Of a stretch of 32,737 bases of DNA, positions 23,168-32,010 are shown piece after piece. The notes beneath the pieces were generated by a model. It was not told the origin of the DNA, did no database searches, and was given only the letters and a program-made list of their open reading frames with translations. This DNA is from Clostridia bacterium (lineage in GTDB: Bacteria > Bacillota > Clostridia > Monoglobales > Firm-18). Each line of letters starts with the position of its first letter. Within the stretch, counting starts at the first letter, position 1. The position numbers and the translations under genes are program-made. Location: assembly GCA_017397315.1 (NCBI GenBank), contig JAFQJA010000004.1:1-32737 (forward strand). Direction: 5' to 3'.

Positions 23168-23584
23168 CTATAATTCTACCAAATAACCTTTGATTTTTTC
23201 TGTTGCTTCTTTTTTATCAGCACTTACTGTGATTGTAAATTTAATATTGAATTTTTGTGCAATAGCCTCTATATCGTTAAAAAATTCATCACTTTGTGCA
23301 ACAGGCAAACCTGTTAATTTAGTAATACTGTCAATGAAAATATGAGTTATATCATAATCTCTTGAAACTATACCGCTTATAAATCCCGCAAGAGATGCGT
23401 ATGATTTAATAGAAAAATCAGATATATCTGACATTCTTACTTTTGATTTTAAATCAAACAAGTGTCTGTTGTCCCTTGTAATGCAAACAACATTACCGTT
23501 TTCAACATCTGACGCTTTGTTTACCATATCAATAAAAGCCTTGGTTTTGCCTGAGCCCTTTTCGCCCATTAATATTTTTATCAT
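23168..23584 (-). CDS. Small P-loop ATPase of unknown role
   Basis: A 138-residue soluble protein with a Walker A motif GEKGSGKTK at the N-terminus and a Walker B-like THIFIDSIT at about 80-88. It starts at ATG 23584 with GGAGG about 10 nt upstream. I do not recognise a named family; it is shorter than usual NTPases and might be a minimal RecA-like fold. It is followed 12 nt later by rpiB and has its own promoter, so the two form an operon. Confidence 0.75.
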   Translation of the reverse strand: MIKILMGEKGSGKTKAFIDMVNKASDVENGNVVCITRDNRHLFDLKSKVRMSDISDFSIKSYASLAGFISGIVSRDYDITHIFIDSITKLTGLPVAQSDEFFNDIEAIAQKFNIKFTITVSADKKEATEKIKGYLVEL

Positions 23585-23618
23585 TTAAAAAACCTCCTTT
23601 TATTTTACTTCCAATCTC

Positions 23619-23647
23619 ATTTTACTATATTGAGAAACTTTTTTCAA
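23619..23647 (-). promoter_or_regulatory. Promoter of the P-loop protein/rpiB operon
   Basis: On the minus strand TTGAAA (23647-23642), a 17-nt spacer and TAAAAT (23624-23619), located right after the pgi stop codon. Confidence 0.7.
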
Positions 23648-23650
23648 GTA

Positions 23651-24985
23651 CTATTTTGAAAGTCTGTCCAAAAGTTTTTGTCTTTCTTCTTCGTATCCCG
23701 GTTTCCCAAGCAACGCAAACATATTTTTCTTGTATGCTTCAACACCGGGCTGATCAAAGGGGTTTACGCCAAGCATATATCCGCTTATCGCACAGGCTTT
23801 TTCAAAGAAATATACCAAATAACCGAAATGATACTCATCTAAACTGTCAATTTCCACTATAAAGTTGGGAACACCGCCGTCTGTATGTGCCAGAACTGTG
23901 CCCTCCATAGCCTTTCGGTTTACATAGTCAACAGTTTTTCCTGCCAGGAAGTTAAGGCCGTCAAGGTCGTCTTTATCCTCGCCTATCATTACATCAGCCT
24001 TTGTATTTGCAACGCTTAATACTGTTTCAAAAATACATCTTCTTCCATCCTGAATATACTGACCCATAGAATGCAAGTCAGTTGAGAAGTCTGCGCCTGC
24101 AGGGAATATTCCTTTGTGGTCTTTTCCCTCGCTTTCCCCGTACAGTTGCTTCCACCACTCTGTCATATAGTGGAGTGCAGGCTCATAGTTCACAAGCATT
24201 TCAATATTTTTTCCCTTTTGGAGCATAGCAAAACGGCAAGCCGCATACTGATAACACATATTTTCATCCAGGTTATCAACACTATATTCTTTCATTGCGT
24301 CCCCTGCACCTTTTAACATAGCATCAATATCTGCACCGCTAACAGCAATAGGCAAAAGACCTACTGCAGTTAAAACTGAAAACCTTCCGCCCACATCATC
24401 AGGAACAACAAAAGTTTCGTAACCCTCGTCATCCGAAAGATTTTTCAGAGCACCTCTAGCCTTGTCGGTTGTTGCGTAAATTCTTTCTTTTGCCCCCTCT
24501 TTTCCGTATCTCTTTTCAAGAATTTCACGAAAAACTCGAAACGCAATGGCAGGCTCTGTAGTTGTGCCTGACTTTGAAATTACATTAACAGAAAAATCTT
24601 TGTCCGACACATAATCAACAAGTTCTTTTAAGTACGCTGAACTGATACTGTTTCCTGCAAACAAAATCTTTGTTTTTGCTGTGTAATTTGCAAGAGGAGA
24701 AGTTAAAAATTCTATGGCTGCTCTTGCACCAAGATATGACCCTCCTATACCTATTACGATTAAAACCTCTGACTGATTTCGAATTTTCTCCGCACAAGTT
24801 TTAATTCTTTCAAATTCCTCTTTATCATAATTTTCAGGAAGATTTACCCAACCTAAAAAGTCGCTTCCTCTTCCCGATTTTTCGTTTATCAATTTATTGG
24901 CATTTTTAACACCGCCTTCTAAACTGTCAAGTTCTTCTTTATTCAAAAAAGCAGACGCCATTTTGTAATTAAATTTTAATGCCAC
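23651..24985 (-). CDS. pgi: Glucose-6-phosphate isomerase
   Basis: Interconverts glucose 6-phosphate and fructose 6-phosphate. 444 residues, the length of the short Firmicutes form. SIS-domain motifs are [33 protein letters not shown] (phosphate binding) and [16 protein letters not shown], followed by Glu in YGESEGKD and the late [19 protein letters not shown]. The start is GTG 24985; GGAAGGG lies about 14 nt upstream, which is rather far. It sits next to rpiB, so this stretch is central carbon metabolism. Confidence 0.95.
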   Translation of the reverse strand: MALKFNYKMASAFLNKEELDSLEGGVKNANKLINEKSGRGSDFLGWVNLPENYDKEEFERIKTCAEKIRNQSEVLIVIGIGGSYLGARAAIEFLTSPLANYTAKTKILFAGNSISSAYLKELVDYVSDKDFSVNVISKSGTTTEPAIAFRVFREILEKRYGKEGAKERIYATTDKARGALKNLSDDEGYETFVVPDDVGGRFSVLTAVGLLPIAVSGADIDAMLKGAGDAMKEYSVDNLDENMCYQYAACRFAMLQKGKNIEMLVNYEPALHYMTEWWKQLYGESEGKDHKGIFPAGADFSTDLHSMGQYIQDGRRCIFETVLSVANTKADVMIGEDKDDLDGLNFLAGKTVDYVNRKAMEGTVLAHTDGGVPNFIVEIDSLDEYHFGYLVYFFEKACAISGYMLGVNPFDQPGVEAYKKNMFALLGKPGYEEERQKLLDRLSK

Positions 24986-25129
24986 CGAAAATCATATCCC
25001 TTCCTGAGTTTATATTATATAGTTTATTACAGTTTCCAATAAAAATCAATAAAATTTTTAATAAACTATTTATTTTTCTAAACAAATGTGTTATTATATA
25101 ATTAAATAAGTATGTAAAGGAGAGTAACT

Positions 25130-25684
25130 ATGTCAGAAAATATTAAAGCCGTCGCAAACAGAATAAAGGAATTAAGAGAAGTCGTCGGCTACACTTTGCC
25201 CGAATTTTCAAAAATGCTTAATATGACTTTAGAGGAATACTCTCAATACGAAACAGGAGATACAGACATTCCTATAAGTGTGCTTTATGAAATATCAACA
25301 CAATTAGGTGTTGAATTAACCACCATTTTGACAGGAAACGAGCCTCGTCTGAAGCGTTTCTCCTTTGTTAAAAGCGGAGAAGGCATAGTTATAGAGCGAA
25401 GCAAACAATATGACTACACAAATATCGCTTACAAAATGTCAGGCAAAAAATCCGAGGTTTTGCTTGTTACAGTCCGTCCCGAGGGTGATGACCAGATTCA
25501 CACAAACACTCATCCCGGTCAGGAACTTGACTACATTTTAGAGGGCGAAATGATACTTAAAGTTGCAGACACAGAAATAGTATGCGGTAAAGGCGATGCA
25601 ATATATTACGATTCTGCATATCCTCATGGAATGAAAGCAATAGGCGACAAACCTGCCAAAGTATTAACCGTTATTACTGCATAA
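25130..25684 (+). CDS. XRE-cupin transcriptional regulator
   Basis: A 184-residue regulator. An N-terminal HTH_3 domain (about 8-66, RIKELREVVGYTLPEFSKML) is followed by a C-terminal cupin_2 domain (about 105-180) with the metal-site pattern HTNTHPGQELDYILEGEM and a late YPHGM histidine. Such proteins sense small metabolites and control the gene next to them. It begins with AAGGAG 8 nt before ATG and lies 35 nt upstream of an acyl-CoA synthetase on the same strand, so it probably regulates that operon. The effector is unknown. Confidence 0.9.
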   Translation: MSENIKAVANRIKELREVVGYTLPEFSKMLNMTLEEYSQYETGDTDIPISVLYEISTQLGVELTTILTGNEPRLKRFSFVKSGEGIVIERSKQYDYTNIAYKMSGKKSEVLLVTVRPEGDDQIHTNTHPGQELDYILEGEMILKVADTEIVCGKGDAIYYDSAYPHGMKAIGDKPAKVLTVITA

Positions 25685-25719
25685 TAACCTTTAAAAACGA
25701 AAGGATGTAAACATAAAAA

Positions 25720-27381
25720 ATGAGTTTTATAGACAGATTTTGCAAATCCGATTTTAAATCATACGAGGATTTCCGCAATAATTTCACAATTAACATTCCG
25801 GACAACTTCAACTTCGGTTTTGATGTTGTTGACGAAATAGCAAAAGAAACCCCCGACAAAACTGCTCTTGTATGGTGTGATGACACCGAAACAAACGACA
25901 GGGTTTTTACCTTCGGGGACATTTCGAAATTATCTAACAAAGCAGCAAACTTTTTTGCTTCAACAGGTATAAAAAAAGGCGATGCCGTTATGCTTATATT
26001 AAAACGCAACTATCAGTTCTGGTACATAATGACCGCCCTTCACAAAATTGGTGCAGTTGTTATTCCCGCTACATATCTTCTTACTAAAAAAGATATTGTT
26101 TACAGAAATAACGCCGCAAGTGTAAAAGTTATTGTTTCCACCAACGACGAAGTGGTGCTTCAACATGTCGAGGCATCTGTTGAGGAATCAAAAAGCCTTG
26201 AAAAACTAATAATCACAAACGGAAGCAGAGACGGCTGGATTTCCTTTGACGAAGAAATCGAAAAGTTCTCTGACGAATTCCCAAGACCTACAGGGGATGA
26301 CGCCACCCGCAACGACGATATGATGCTTATGTACTTTACATCAGGCACAACAGGAAATCCGAAAATGGCGGCACACAACTTCCTTTATCCGTTAGGACAC
26401 ATAATAACTGCTAAATTCTGGCACAACTTAAACGAAAACGACCTGCACATTTCTGTTGCTGATACAGGCTGGGCAAAAGCAACCTGGGGCAAATTTTACG
26501 GTCAGTGGATATGCGAGGCGGCACTTTTTGTTTACGATATGGAAAAATTTATTCCCATTAAACTGCTTGAGAAAATTTCAATGCACAAGGTTACATCTTT
26601 TTGCGCTCCTCCAACAATGTACCGCTTTATGATGCAGGAGGACATTACAAAATTTGATTTGTCCTCTTTAAGAAGTTGTTGTCTTGCAGGAGAACCGCTA
26701 AACCCTGACATTTACAATAAATTTAAAGAAATTACCGGAATAAGTATGAGAGAGGGTTTTGGACAGACTGAAACGGTAGTTGCAATAGCAACTTTCCCAT
26801 GGATAACTCCCAAACCCGGCTCTATGGGCAAACCATCGCCGTTTTTAAATGTAGATATTATTAAAGATGACGGGACTTCGTGCAACGCAGGCGAAGAGGG
26901 TGAAATTGTATTCCGTGCTAATCCCGGTGAAGTCCCCGGTTTATTCACAGGATACTACCGCGACAAAGAAAAAACCGAAAATGTTTGGTATAACGGCATT
27001 TATCACACTGGTGATATTGCCTGGATTGATGAAGACGGATACATATTCTATGTAGGAAGAAGTGATGATGTTATTAAATCATCAGGTTACAGAATAGGTC
27101 CTTTCGAGATAGAAAGTGCACTTTTAGAGCATCCTGCTGTTTTAGAAACGGCAATCACCGCAGTTCCGGACCCTATAAGAGGACAAGTTGTTAAAGCAAC
27201 AATTGTTCTTAAAAAAGGATACAAACCGTCTGAACAACTTAAAAAAGATTTGCAAAATCATGTTAAGAGAATTACCGCACCATACAAATACCCGAGAATT
27301 ATTGAGTTTGTTGATGAATTACCAAAAACATCAAGCGGTAAAATAAGGCGTGTTGCCATAAGAGAAAAAGATAATCAATAG
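25720..27381 (+). CDS. AMP-forming acyl-CoA synthetase
   Basis: Adenylate-forming ligase that activates a carboxylic acid to its CoA thioester. 553 residues: P-loop-like YFTSGTTGNPKMAAH, the A5 region GFGQTETVV, YHTGDIAWIDEDGYIFYVGR, GYRIGPFEIE and the C-terminal catalytic lysine in PKTSSGKIRR. The overall form (GWAKATWGKFYGQW) resembles the acetyl/medium-chain acyl-CoA synthetases of gut clostridia; the substrate cannot be read from sequence. It follows the cupin regulator. The downstream dockerin gene starts 12 nt after its stop, so some transcription may continue into the surface-protein genes. Confidence 0.9.
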   Translation: MSFIDRFCKSDFKSYEDFRNNFTINIPDNFNFGFDVVDEIAKETPDKTALVWCDDTETNDRVFTFGDISKLSNKAANFFASTGIKKGDAVMLILKRNYQFWYIMTALHKIGAVVIPATYLLTKKDIVYRNNAASVKVIVSTNDEVVLQHVEASVEESKSLEKLIITNGSRDGWISFDEEIEKFSDEFPRPTGDDATRNDDMMLMYFTSGTTGNPKMAAHNFLYPLGHIITAKFWHNLNENDLHISVADTGWAKATWGKFYGQWICEAALFVYDMEKFIPIKLLEKISMHKVTSFCAPPTMYRFMMQEDITKFDLSSLRSCCLAGEPLNPDIYNKFKEITGISMREGFGQTETVVAIATFPWITPKPGSMGKPSPFLNVDIIKDDGTSCNAGEEGEIVFRANPGEVPGLFTGYYRDKEKTENVWYNGIYHTGDIAWIDEDGYIFYVGRSDDVIKSSGYRIGPFEIESALLEHPAVLETAITAVPDPIRGQVVKATIVLKKGYKPSEQLKKDLQNHVKRITAPYKYPRIIEFVDELPKTSSGKIRRVAIREKDNQ

Positions 27382-27393
27382 GAGGGTTATAAA

Positions 27394-28338
27394 ATGAGTG
27401 TTTTAAAAAGAACTTTTTCAGTTTTCCTTTGCCTGTCTGTTTTAATTTGCTTTACTGCACTGGCAGAAGCAGAACCCGTGCCCCAGAACACAGTAACATT
27501 AAGTCTTAATGACGCTGATGTTACAGTGGGCGACGAAGGCGTAGTGCTTACAGTTACAATTGACAATCTTACTTCAACTCTTGCTTCTGTTGAAGAACTT
27601 GTTGTGGGCATAGATTCATCCCTTGTTGAAGTTACAGGCATCACAGGTGTTGAAACAGACAATGTATATTACTACACAGTTCCATATACAGTAGAAACTC
27701 CAACAACAGAAGCGGTAGCAATAGAAATTCCGCTCACAGTTACAGATGACGAACTTGCAGTTTCGCCAAAAACTGTTAATATTTCAGTATCAGAAATAAG
27801 TCTTAAAGACAACAGCGAGCCTGCTTTAGACATTACTCCCGAGATAGGCGTTCCTGCTGTACTTACATTGCAAAACGAAGTAATTAATGCAAAACTCACT
27901 TTTGACAGTGCGATTTCCGCAACAACAAATATTGCGGTTGCATATCAACTGGTAACGGTAGAGCCGACACCTGCTGCCGACCCAATCCCTGCTATACTAA
28001 CTCTTAAAAACGAGGGCAAAACAATAAAGGTAACAACGCAAGAACCTCTTGCTGAGGGCACATACAAAGTGATGGTTACTGCAAGCGGATACCTTGTACC
28101 TGATTTTGATGATGTAGTAATTAACAGCCAACAGACAGAGCCTGTATTTTCTAAAAAACTTGTCCCCGGCGACATAAACGGCGACAAAGCAATAGACCTT
28201 TATGACTTCCACGAAATCTGTACTGCGGTGGAAAATACAAGTGCTGATACACTTTATGATTTAAACAAAGACGGAAGTGTCAGCAAACGCGATGTCAATT
28301 TAATGGTAACAGGCTGGAAAGCCGTGTACGGACAATAA
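27394..28338 (+). CDS. Secreted dockerin-containing protein
   Basis: A 314-residue exported protein. The signal peptide is about 1-26 (VFLCLSVLICFTALAEAEP). The middle (about 30-250) is Thr/Val-rich beta-sandwich sequence, the first half cohesin-like (LNDADVTVGDEGVVLTVTI). The C-terminal type I dockerin (about 260-312) has both calcium loops: DINGDKAIDLYD and DLNKDGSVSKRD. No catalytic module is visible, which is unusual for a dockerin protein. The next gene encodes a cohesin-like SLH protein 17 nt downstream, which suggests the two bind each other on the cell surface. GGAGG is 9 nt before ATG. Confidence 0.85.
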   Translation: MSVLKRTFSVFLCLSVLICFTALAEAEPVPQNTVTLSLNDADVTVGDEGVVLTVTIDNLTSTLASVEELVVGIDSSLVEVTGITGVETDNVYYYTVPYTVETPTTEAVAIEIPLTVTDDELAVSPKTVNISVSEISLKDNSEPALDITPEIGVPAVLTLQNEVINAKLTFDSAISATTNIAVAYQLVTVEPTPAADPIPAILTLKNEGKTIKVTTQEPLAEGTYKVMVTASGYLVPDFDDVVINSQQTEPVFSKKLVPGDINGDKAIDLYDFHEICTAVENTSADTLYDLNKDGSVSKRDVNLMVTGWKAVYGQ

Positions 28339-28355
28339 CAGAAAGGGTGATATAA

Positions 28356-29693
28356 ATGAAAAAAATAATAAGTATTCTTTTAGTGCTTGTGCTTTCTCTT
28401 TCTATGATCACCATCACTTATGCAGACGATATGGCAATAGGTCTTATGGTAAGATCATTAAGCGAAAAGATTGTTCCGGGCGAAACATTCAAAGTTATTT
28501 TGTTTGCTAATTCTGACAATTATCCTATATATTCATATCAGTTTAAAATAAATTTTGACAACACATATTTCAGACTGGATGATGTATATTCAAGCGTAAA
28601 TTCAAGTTATGAAGGTCTTAAAGTTATCGACAACGATTTGGGCACAGCAACATTCTCTGCATTTATAAACGGTGCACAACTGACTGAAAATAATAATGAC
28701 AACAATTACAAAATTGCAACAATAGAATTTGAAACATTAAGAGAAATTGACGAAAACAAAACAATTTCGTTTGACGGTGAAGAAACTGTATTTTTAAATC
28801 AGGCGGGATTACCGCTTGACACAAACCTTAACGATTTGGAAATCGAAATTCCGCAAGCACCTACAAAAAAATCACCCACAAAAGATTCTTTTGTAATTGG
28901 CGACTACGCTAAATTTGCCTCAGCAACAAAAGACGCAGATATTTACTATACAACCACAAGCGGTGATGAGCCTACAACAAAAATGACCGGTACAATCAGA
29001 CTTACAAAAAATGTTACATTTTATGTTGTAGCAAAGAAATACGGTATAGAAAGTAATATGTCAACATTCAAGTTAAGTCTTAAAAAACAATCTGTTCCCA
29101 TGACCGGAGGCGGAAACACATCCGTTACACCCGCTCCTGAAACAACCGTACCCGAAACACCTACGAAATATGCAGACATTCAACAACACTGGGCAAAAGA
29201 TAACATTATAAAACTTATAAACAAAGGTATGGTATCGGGTTATGAAGACGGTTCAGTCAAGCCGGACAACCAGATAACAAGACAGGAAATTGCAAAACTC
29301 ATTGTGAGTGCTCTTAATGTACAGCCTACAGACACAGTTAATCTGGAATTTACAGACAGCGGTGAAATTGCGGACTGGGCAAAAGGGTATGTTCAGACCG
29401 CGGTAAACCTGGGAATTTTAAACGGCTATGACGACGGAACATTTAAACCTGCTCAGGCAGTTTCAAGAAAAGAACTTGCCAAAATTGCTATGGTTGCATT
29501 TAAATACGAGCAGGTGCAGGAAAAGTTGGAATTCCACGACGAACAAACAATTCCCGCCTGGGCATACGGTTATGTTTCTACCGCAGTTAAAAACGGTATT
29601 ATAACAGGTTATGAAGACGGTACATTTATGCCTGACAAAAATGTAACAAGAGCAGAAACCTGCACAATCTTAGTTAAATGCCTTAAAATATAA
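28356..29693 (+). CDS. Cohesin-like, S-layer-homology cell-surface protein
   Basis: A 445-residue exported protein. The signal peptide (about 1-23, ISILLVLVLSLSMITITYA) is followed by a cohesin-like domain (about 25-170, SEKIVPGETFKVILFAN, YQFKINFDNTYFRLDDV). A CHB_HEX_C-type module follows (about 180-245, ADIYYTTTSGDEPTTK), then a Thr/Pro linker and three SLH domains (about 272-320, 331-380, 392-441) carrying GYEDGS, GYDDGT and GYEDGT. SLH domains attach proteins to pyruvylated wall polymer. It therefore looks like a single-cohesin anchor for a dockerin protein such as its upstream neighbour. A terminator follows. Confidence 0.88.
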   Translation: MKKIISILLVLVLSLSMITITYADDMAIGLMVRSLSEKIVPGETFKVILFANSDNYPIYSYQFKINFDNTYFRLDDVYSSVNSSYEGLKVIDNDLGTATFSAFINGAQLTENNNDNNYKIATIEFETLREIDENKTISFDGEETVFLNQAGLPLDTNLNDLEIEIPQAPTKKSPTKDSFVIGDYAKFASATKDADIYYTTTSGDEPTTKMTGTIRLTKNVTFYVVAKKYGIESNMSTFKLSLKKQSVPMTGGGNTSVTPAPETTVPETPTKYADIQQHWAKDNIIKLINKGMVSGYEDGSVKPDNQITRQEIAKLIVSALNVQPTDTVNLEFTDSGEIADWAKGYVQTAVNLGILNGYDDGTFKPAQAVSRKELAKIAMVAFKYEQVQEKLEFHDEQTIPAWAYGYVSTAVKNGIITGYEDGTFMPDKNVTRAETCTILVKCLKI

Positions 29694-29704
29694 TACAACA
29701 AACT

Positions 29705-29735
29705 AAAAGGCTGAACGAAAATCGTTCAGCCTTTT
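29705..29735. terminator. Bidirectional terminator after the SLH gene
   Basis: AAAAGGCTGAACGA-AAA-TCGTTCAGCCTTTT: a symmetric hairpin with A-run and T-run, between the plus-strand SLH gene and the minus-strand fibre module. Confidence 0.88.
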
Positions 29736-29769
29736 ATATTTGTTAAAAAGGAATAATTTTTATTGCTTT

Positions 29770-29937
29770 TTAATTGTTTTCTGCTAATTCATCTGTTTCT
29801 TCATAAGTATATCTGCAAGGCACAACATCAACTGCATCAATATATAAAATTCCTGTTTCTTTTTGCAACAACATCATTCCGGTGTCGGAGTAATGTCTTA
29901 CAAGTTTATTGTCATTTAAAAATTCTTCAACTATCAT
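29770..29937 (-). CDS. Small protein, last gene of the tail-fibre-like module
   Basis: A 55-residue frame: MIVEEFLNDNKLVRHYSDTG, then MMLLQKETGILYIDAVDVVP and an acidic tail. Its ATG lies 3 nt after the preceding stop, with GGAGG overlapping that gene's end, so it is translated as part of the module. The same position after a tail-fibre gene is often held by small phage proteins of unknown role. I recognise no family. Confidence 0.7.
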   Translation of the reverse strand: MIVEEFLNDNKLVRHYSDTGMMLLQKETGILYIDAVDVVPCRYTYEETDELAENN

Positions 29938-29940
29938 ATT

Positions 29941-31197
29941 TTATTCCTCCAGTTCTGATATAGGTTTAATCTGTAGTGCATACCCACTCCAGTTTGTTGC
30001 CGTTTTATACCATTCTACAGCATCATCAGGAACATAGATGTAACCGCGTTCAAGGCATATTTCCGTCTGATCCAAAGAGAACCAACTTGCTAAAACGCAG
30101 TTTTTAGTGCCAATTATCAGTGTTGAAAGGTTAAAACATTGTTCAAACGCATGACTTGCAATATTTGTAACAGAAGGCAGTTCAGCAGTTCTCAGATATG
30201 CGCAAGCATAAAATGCGTAGGCTCCGACATTTGTTACATTCTGGAATTTTGCAGTAGTTATGTTGAAACTGTTCGCCCACAAATATTGTTTTATTTTTGT
30301 TGCCTTGTTGTTTACGACATCCGTTAGTTTATCCTCTATTATCTCTTCTGCGGTGATTAGGTTTCCGACCTCGATTGTCATTTCGTTTATTGAAAGTTGT
30401 TTTTCAACGCCCGTTTTTTCCCTTACTGCATTTGCAAGGTCCGTAAATTTCCCTGACACTGAATTTTTGCTGTAAATTTCAAAATTATCAAAAGTAGACA
30501 CAACCGGCACGCTATACTGCTGTTGCACACGGTTTATAGCATAAAGACCTATCTTTTTCATTTTAAAACTTAAAAGTTTCTTGTCAAGAGGCAGTCTTTT
30601 TTCAGGAGTACTGTATGTAACTCCGTTTTTAGTAATTGTTGTTTCGCAGTAACCGCCTATTATTCCAATACAAATTTTAATATGCATCTCACCGCCGTCG
30701 CACAGTGATAAAAATGTATCGTTATTTCTTGCTATAACTCTGTCGTCGTCTTCATTAGCGACGCCTGCCCCCGCTGTGTTTGCATGAGGTTTACCATGAG
30801 GTATAACGAAACATCCATAGTGAGTGCTTCCGAAAGCAAGACCGTAAATCTGTTGCTGATTACTGTTTATTATATCAATTACAGGGAAATATGCGTAATC
30901 GTTATACGGTCTGTCGATTGAATAATCAAACTCAATTATTACTTCATCCATATTTGTGTAATCAATCTCGGGAATTGTTTTATATGCCATAATATTGTTG
31001 GTACTTTTTTCTCCCTGACTTTTTACCATTGTCAACTTATTGTTCTGAAAAACAAAATAGTTGTCTGTTTCGCTGTAGCCATTTTCAGTAATGGACGCTT
31101 CCCAACCGTCAGCGTTAAAGCCGTCAATCTTAACATTTTCCGTAACCCCTGCAGGCAACACTTCAAAATTTTCATTCCAAATTTCTTTTGTAGCCAC
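29941..31197 (-). CDS. Phage-tail-type surface protein with LRR_5 repeats
   Basis: A 418-residue protein without a signal peptide, start GTG 31197. Residues 1-245 form a beta-rich domain (EIWNENFEVLPAGV, VIIEFDYSIDRPYNDYAYFP) resembling a laminin-G/concanavalin-type carbohydrate-binding fold. Residues about 252-285 (FTDLANAVREKTG, then LSINEMTIEVGNL) are a segment common in phage tail proteins. The C-terminal part has BspA-type leucine-rich repeats (FQNVTNVGAYAFYACAYLRT, AELPSVTNIASHAFEQCFNL). It could bind host-cell or glycan surfaces. It starts 4 nt after the preceding gene. The lack of a signal peptide fits a phage-type assembly rather than Sec export. Confidence 0.7.
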   Translation of the reverse strand: MATKEIWNENFEVLPAGVTENVKIDGFNADGWEASITENGYSETDNYFVFQNNKLTMVKSQGEKSTNNIMAYKTIPEIDYTNMDEVIIEFDYSIDRPYNDYAYFPVIDIINSNQQQIYGLAFGSTHYGCFVIPHGKPHANTAGAGVANEDDDRVIARNNDTFLSLCDGGEMHIKICIGIIGGYCETTITKNGVTYSTPEKRLPLDKKLLSFKMKKIGLYAINRVQQQYSVPVVSTFDNFEIYSKNSVSGKFTDLANAVREKTGVEKQLSINEMTIEVGNLITAEEIIEDKLTDVVNNKATKIKQYLWANSFNITTAKFQNVTNVGAYAFYACAYLRTAELPSVTNIASHAFEQCFNLSTLIIGTKNCVLASWFSLDQTEICLERGYIYVPDDAVEWYKTATNWSGYALQIKPISELEE

Positions 31198-31201
31198 TAT
31201 C

Positions 31202-31825
31202 TCACCAACTTCCGTTCAAAATGTAGTCGTCCACATAAGACTGCAGTTGCAATTTATCTTCCGGTGTCCAGTAGTCGATGCCTAAACACGGTCTATCGCC
31301 CTTTTCACCTTTTTCTCCCTGTTCACCTTTTTCACCCTTTTCGCCTTTTGGTATTGTAAACTTAAGGCGTACCTGCTTGCTGTTTCCCACATTTTCAACA
31401 GTTGCCGGCAAGTCGCTTTCGCAGGTGTTTGTTTCATCTACAGCAACTGATACAGAGTAAAGTTTGTTCGCTATAATGTAGTCGTCTGAAATAAAACCGT
31501 CAATCTGAAGAACCAACGGCATAAAACGCATAAAAGACTGGTCTTTTTGCACTTCAAAGCCTATCTTTAAAACACCTTTTTCCACTACTCTGCCTTCAAG
31601 TACTACCACATACTTGTTGTCAACATATTCTGGGGTTACCATTTCCTGAACCCCGGACGCTGTGTAAATATATGCAAAAACAGCGTCAGCAATTATGCCA
31701 TCAGGAAATGTTGCGTTTATTTTAATGCTGTTATCTTCGCCCTCAAAAAAGATGTTTGCATTGTCAATATCCGCAATTTTGCCCTGTTGTGAAAAAGTTA
31801 CATTTACCTCTTTCACTTTTATCAT
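31202..31825 (-). CDS. BppU-like phage baseplate/fibre protein with collagen-like repeat
   Basis: A 207-residue protein, ATG 31825 with GGAAAGG upstream, no signal peptide. The N-terminal 150 residues form a beta-sandwich like the BppU-type N-terminal domain of phage tail proteins (KINATFPDGIIADAVFAYIY, KIGFEVQKDQSFMRFMPLVL). It ends with a G-x-x collagen-like run (GEKGEKGEQGEKGEKGD, about 160-176) and the fibre-type tail IDYWTPEDKLQLQSYVDDYI. Collagen-like trimers are usual in phage fibres. It is the first gene of a three-gene unit under promoter region C. No capsid, tail tube or lysis genes are nearby. Confidence 0.75.
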   Translation of the reverse strand: MIKVKEVNVTFSQQGKIADIDNANIFFEGEDNSIKINATFPDGIIADAVFAYIYTASGVQEMVTPEYVDNKYVVVLEGRVVEKGVLKIGFEVQKDQSFMRFMPLVLQIDGFISDDYIIANKLYSVSVAVDETNTCESDLPATVENVGNSKQVRLKFTIPKGEKGEKGEQGEKGEKGDRPCLGIDYWTPEDKLQLQSYVDDYILNGSW

Positions 31826-31862
31826 TCCTTTCCGTAATATTAGGTGTATCCCACCTGATTTA

Positions 31863-31971
31863 AGTATATCAAGATAAATATGACAATGCGCGACAACTTT
31901 TCACAGAAATTTGGGAATATTATGTTTTTTGGGGAGTTTTTATTTAAAAAGTCTTTGACAAAATGCGACAT
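31863..31971 (-). promoter_or_regulatory. Two-box promoter region C
   Basis: On the minus strand: upstream box ATGTCGCATTTTGTCA (31971-31956), AAAGTTGTCGCGCATTGT starting at 31900, and -10 TATACT (31868-31863). AAAGTT starts 71 nt after the first base of the upstream box, 12 nt (about one helical turn) less than in regions A and B, and is followed by 26 nt before the -10. The mid-region inverted repeat is missing. The upstream box overlaps the -35 of the divergent CarD promoter. Confidence 0.6.
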
Positions 31972-31983
31972 TGGTAGTATAAT
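31955..31983 (+). promoter_or_regulatory. Promoter of the CarD-family gene
   Basis: TTGACA (31955-31960), a 17-nt spacer and TATAAT (31978-31983): full consensus. The -35 and spacer coincide with the upstream box of region C on the other strand. Confidence 0.88.
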
Positions 31984-32010
31984 TTAATTGTGGAGTTTGG
32001 GGGCATTATT

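Noticed and set aside
29770-31825. Calling a prophage
   Set aside because: Only fibre-type genes are present; there are no integrase, capsid, portal, tail tube or lysis genes, and the flanks are ordinary bacterial genes.
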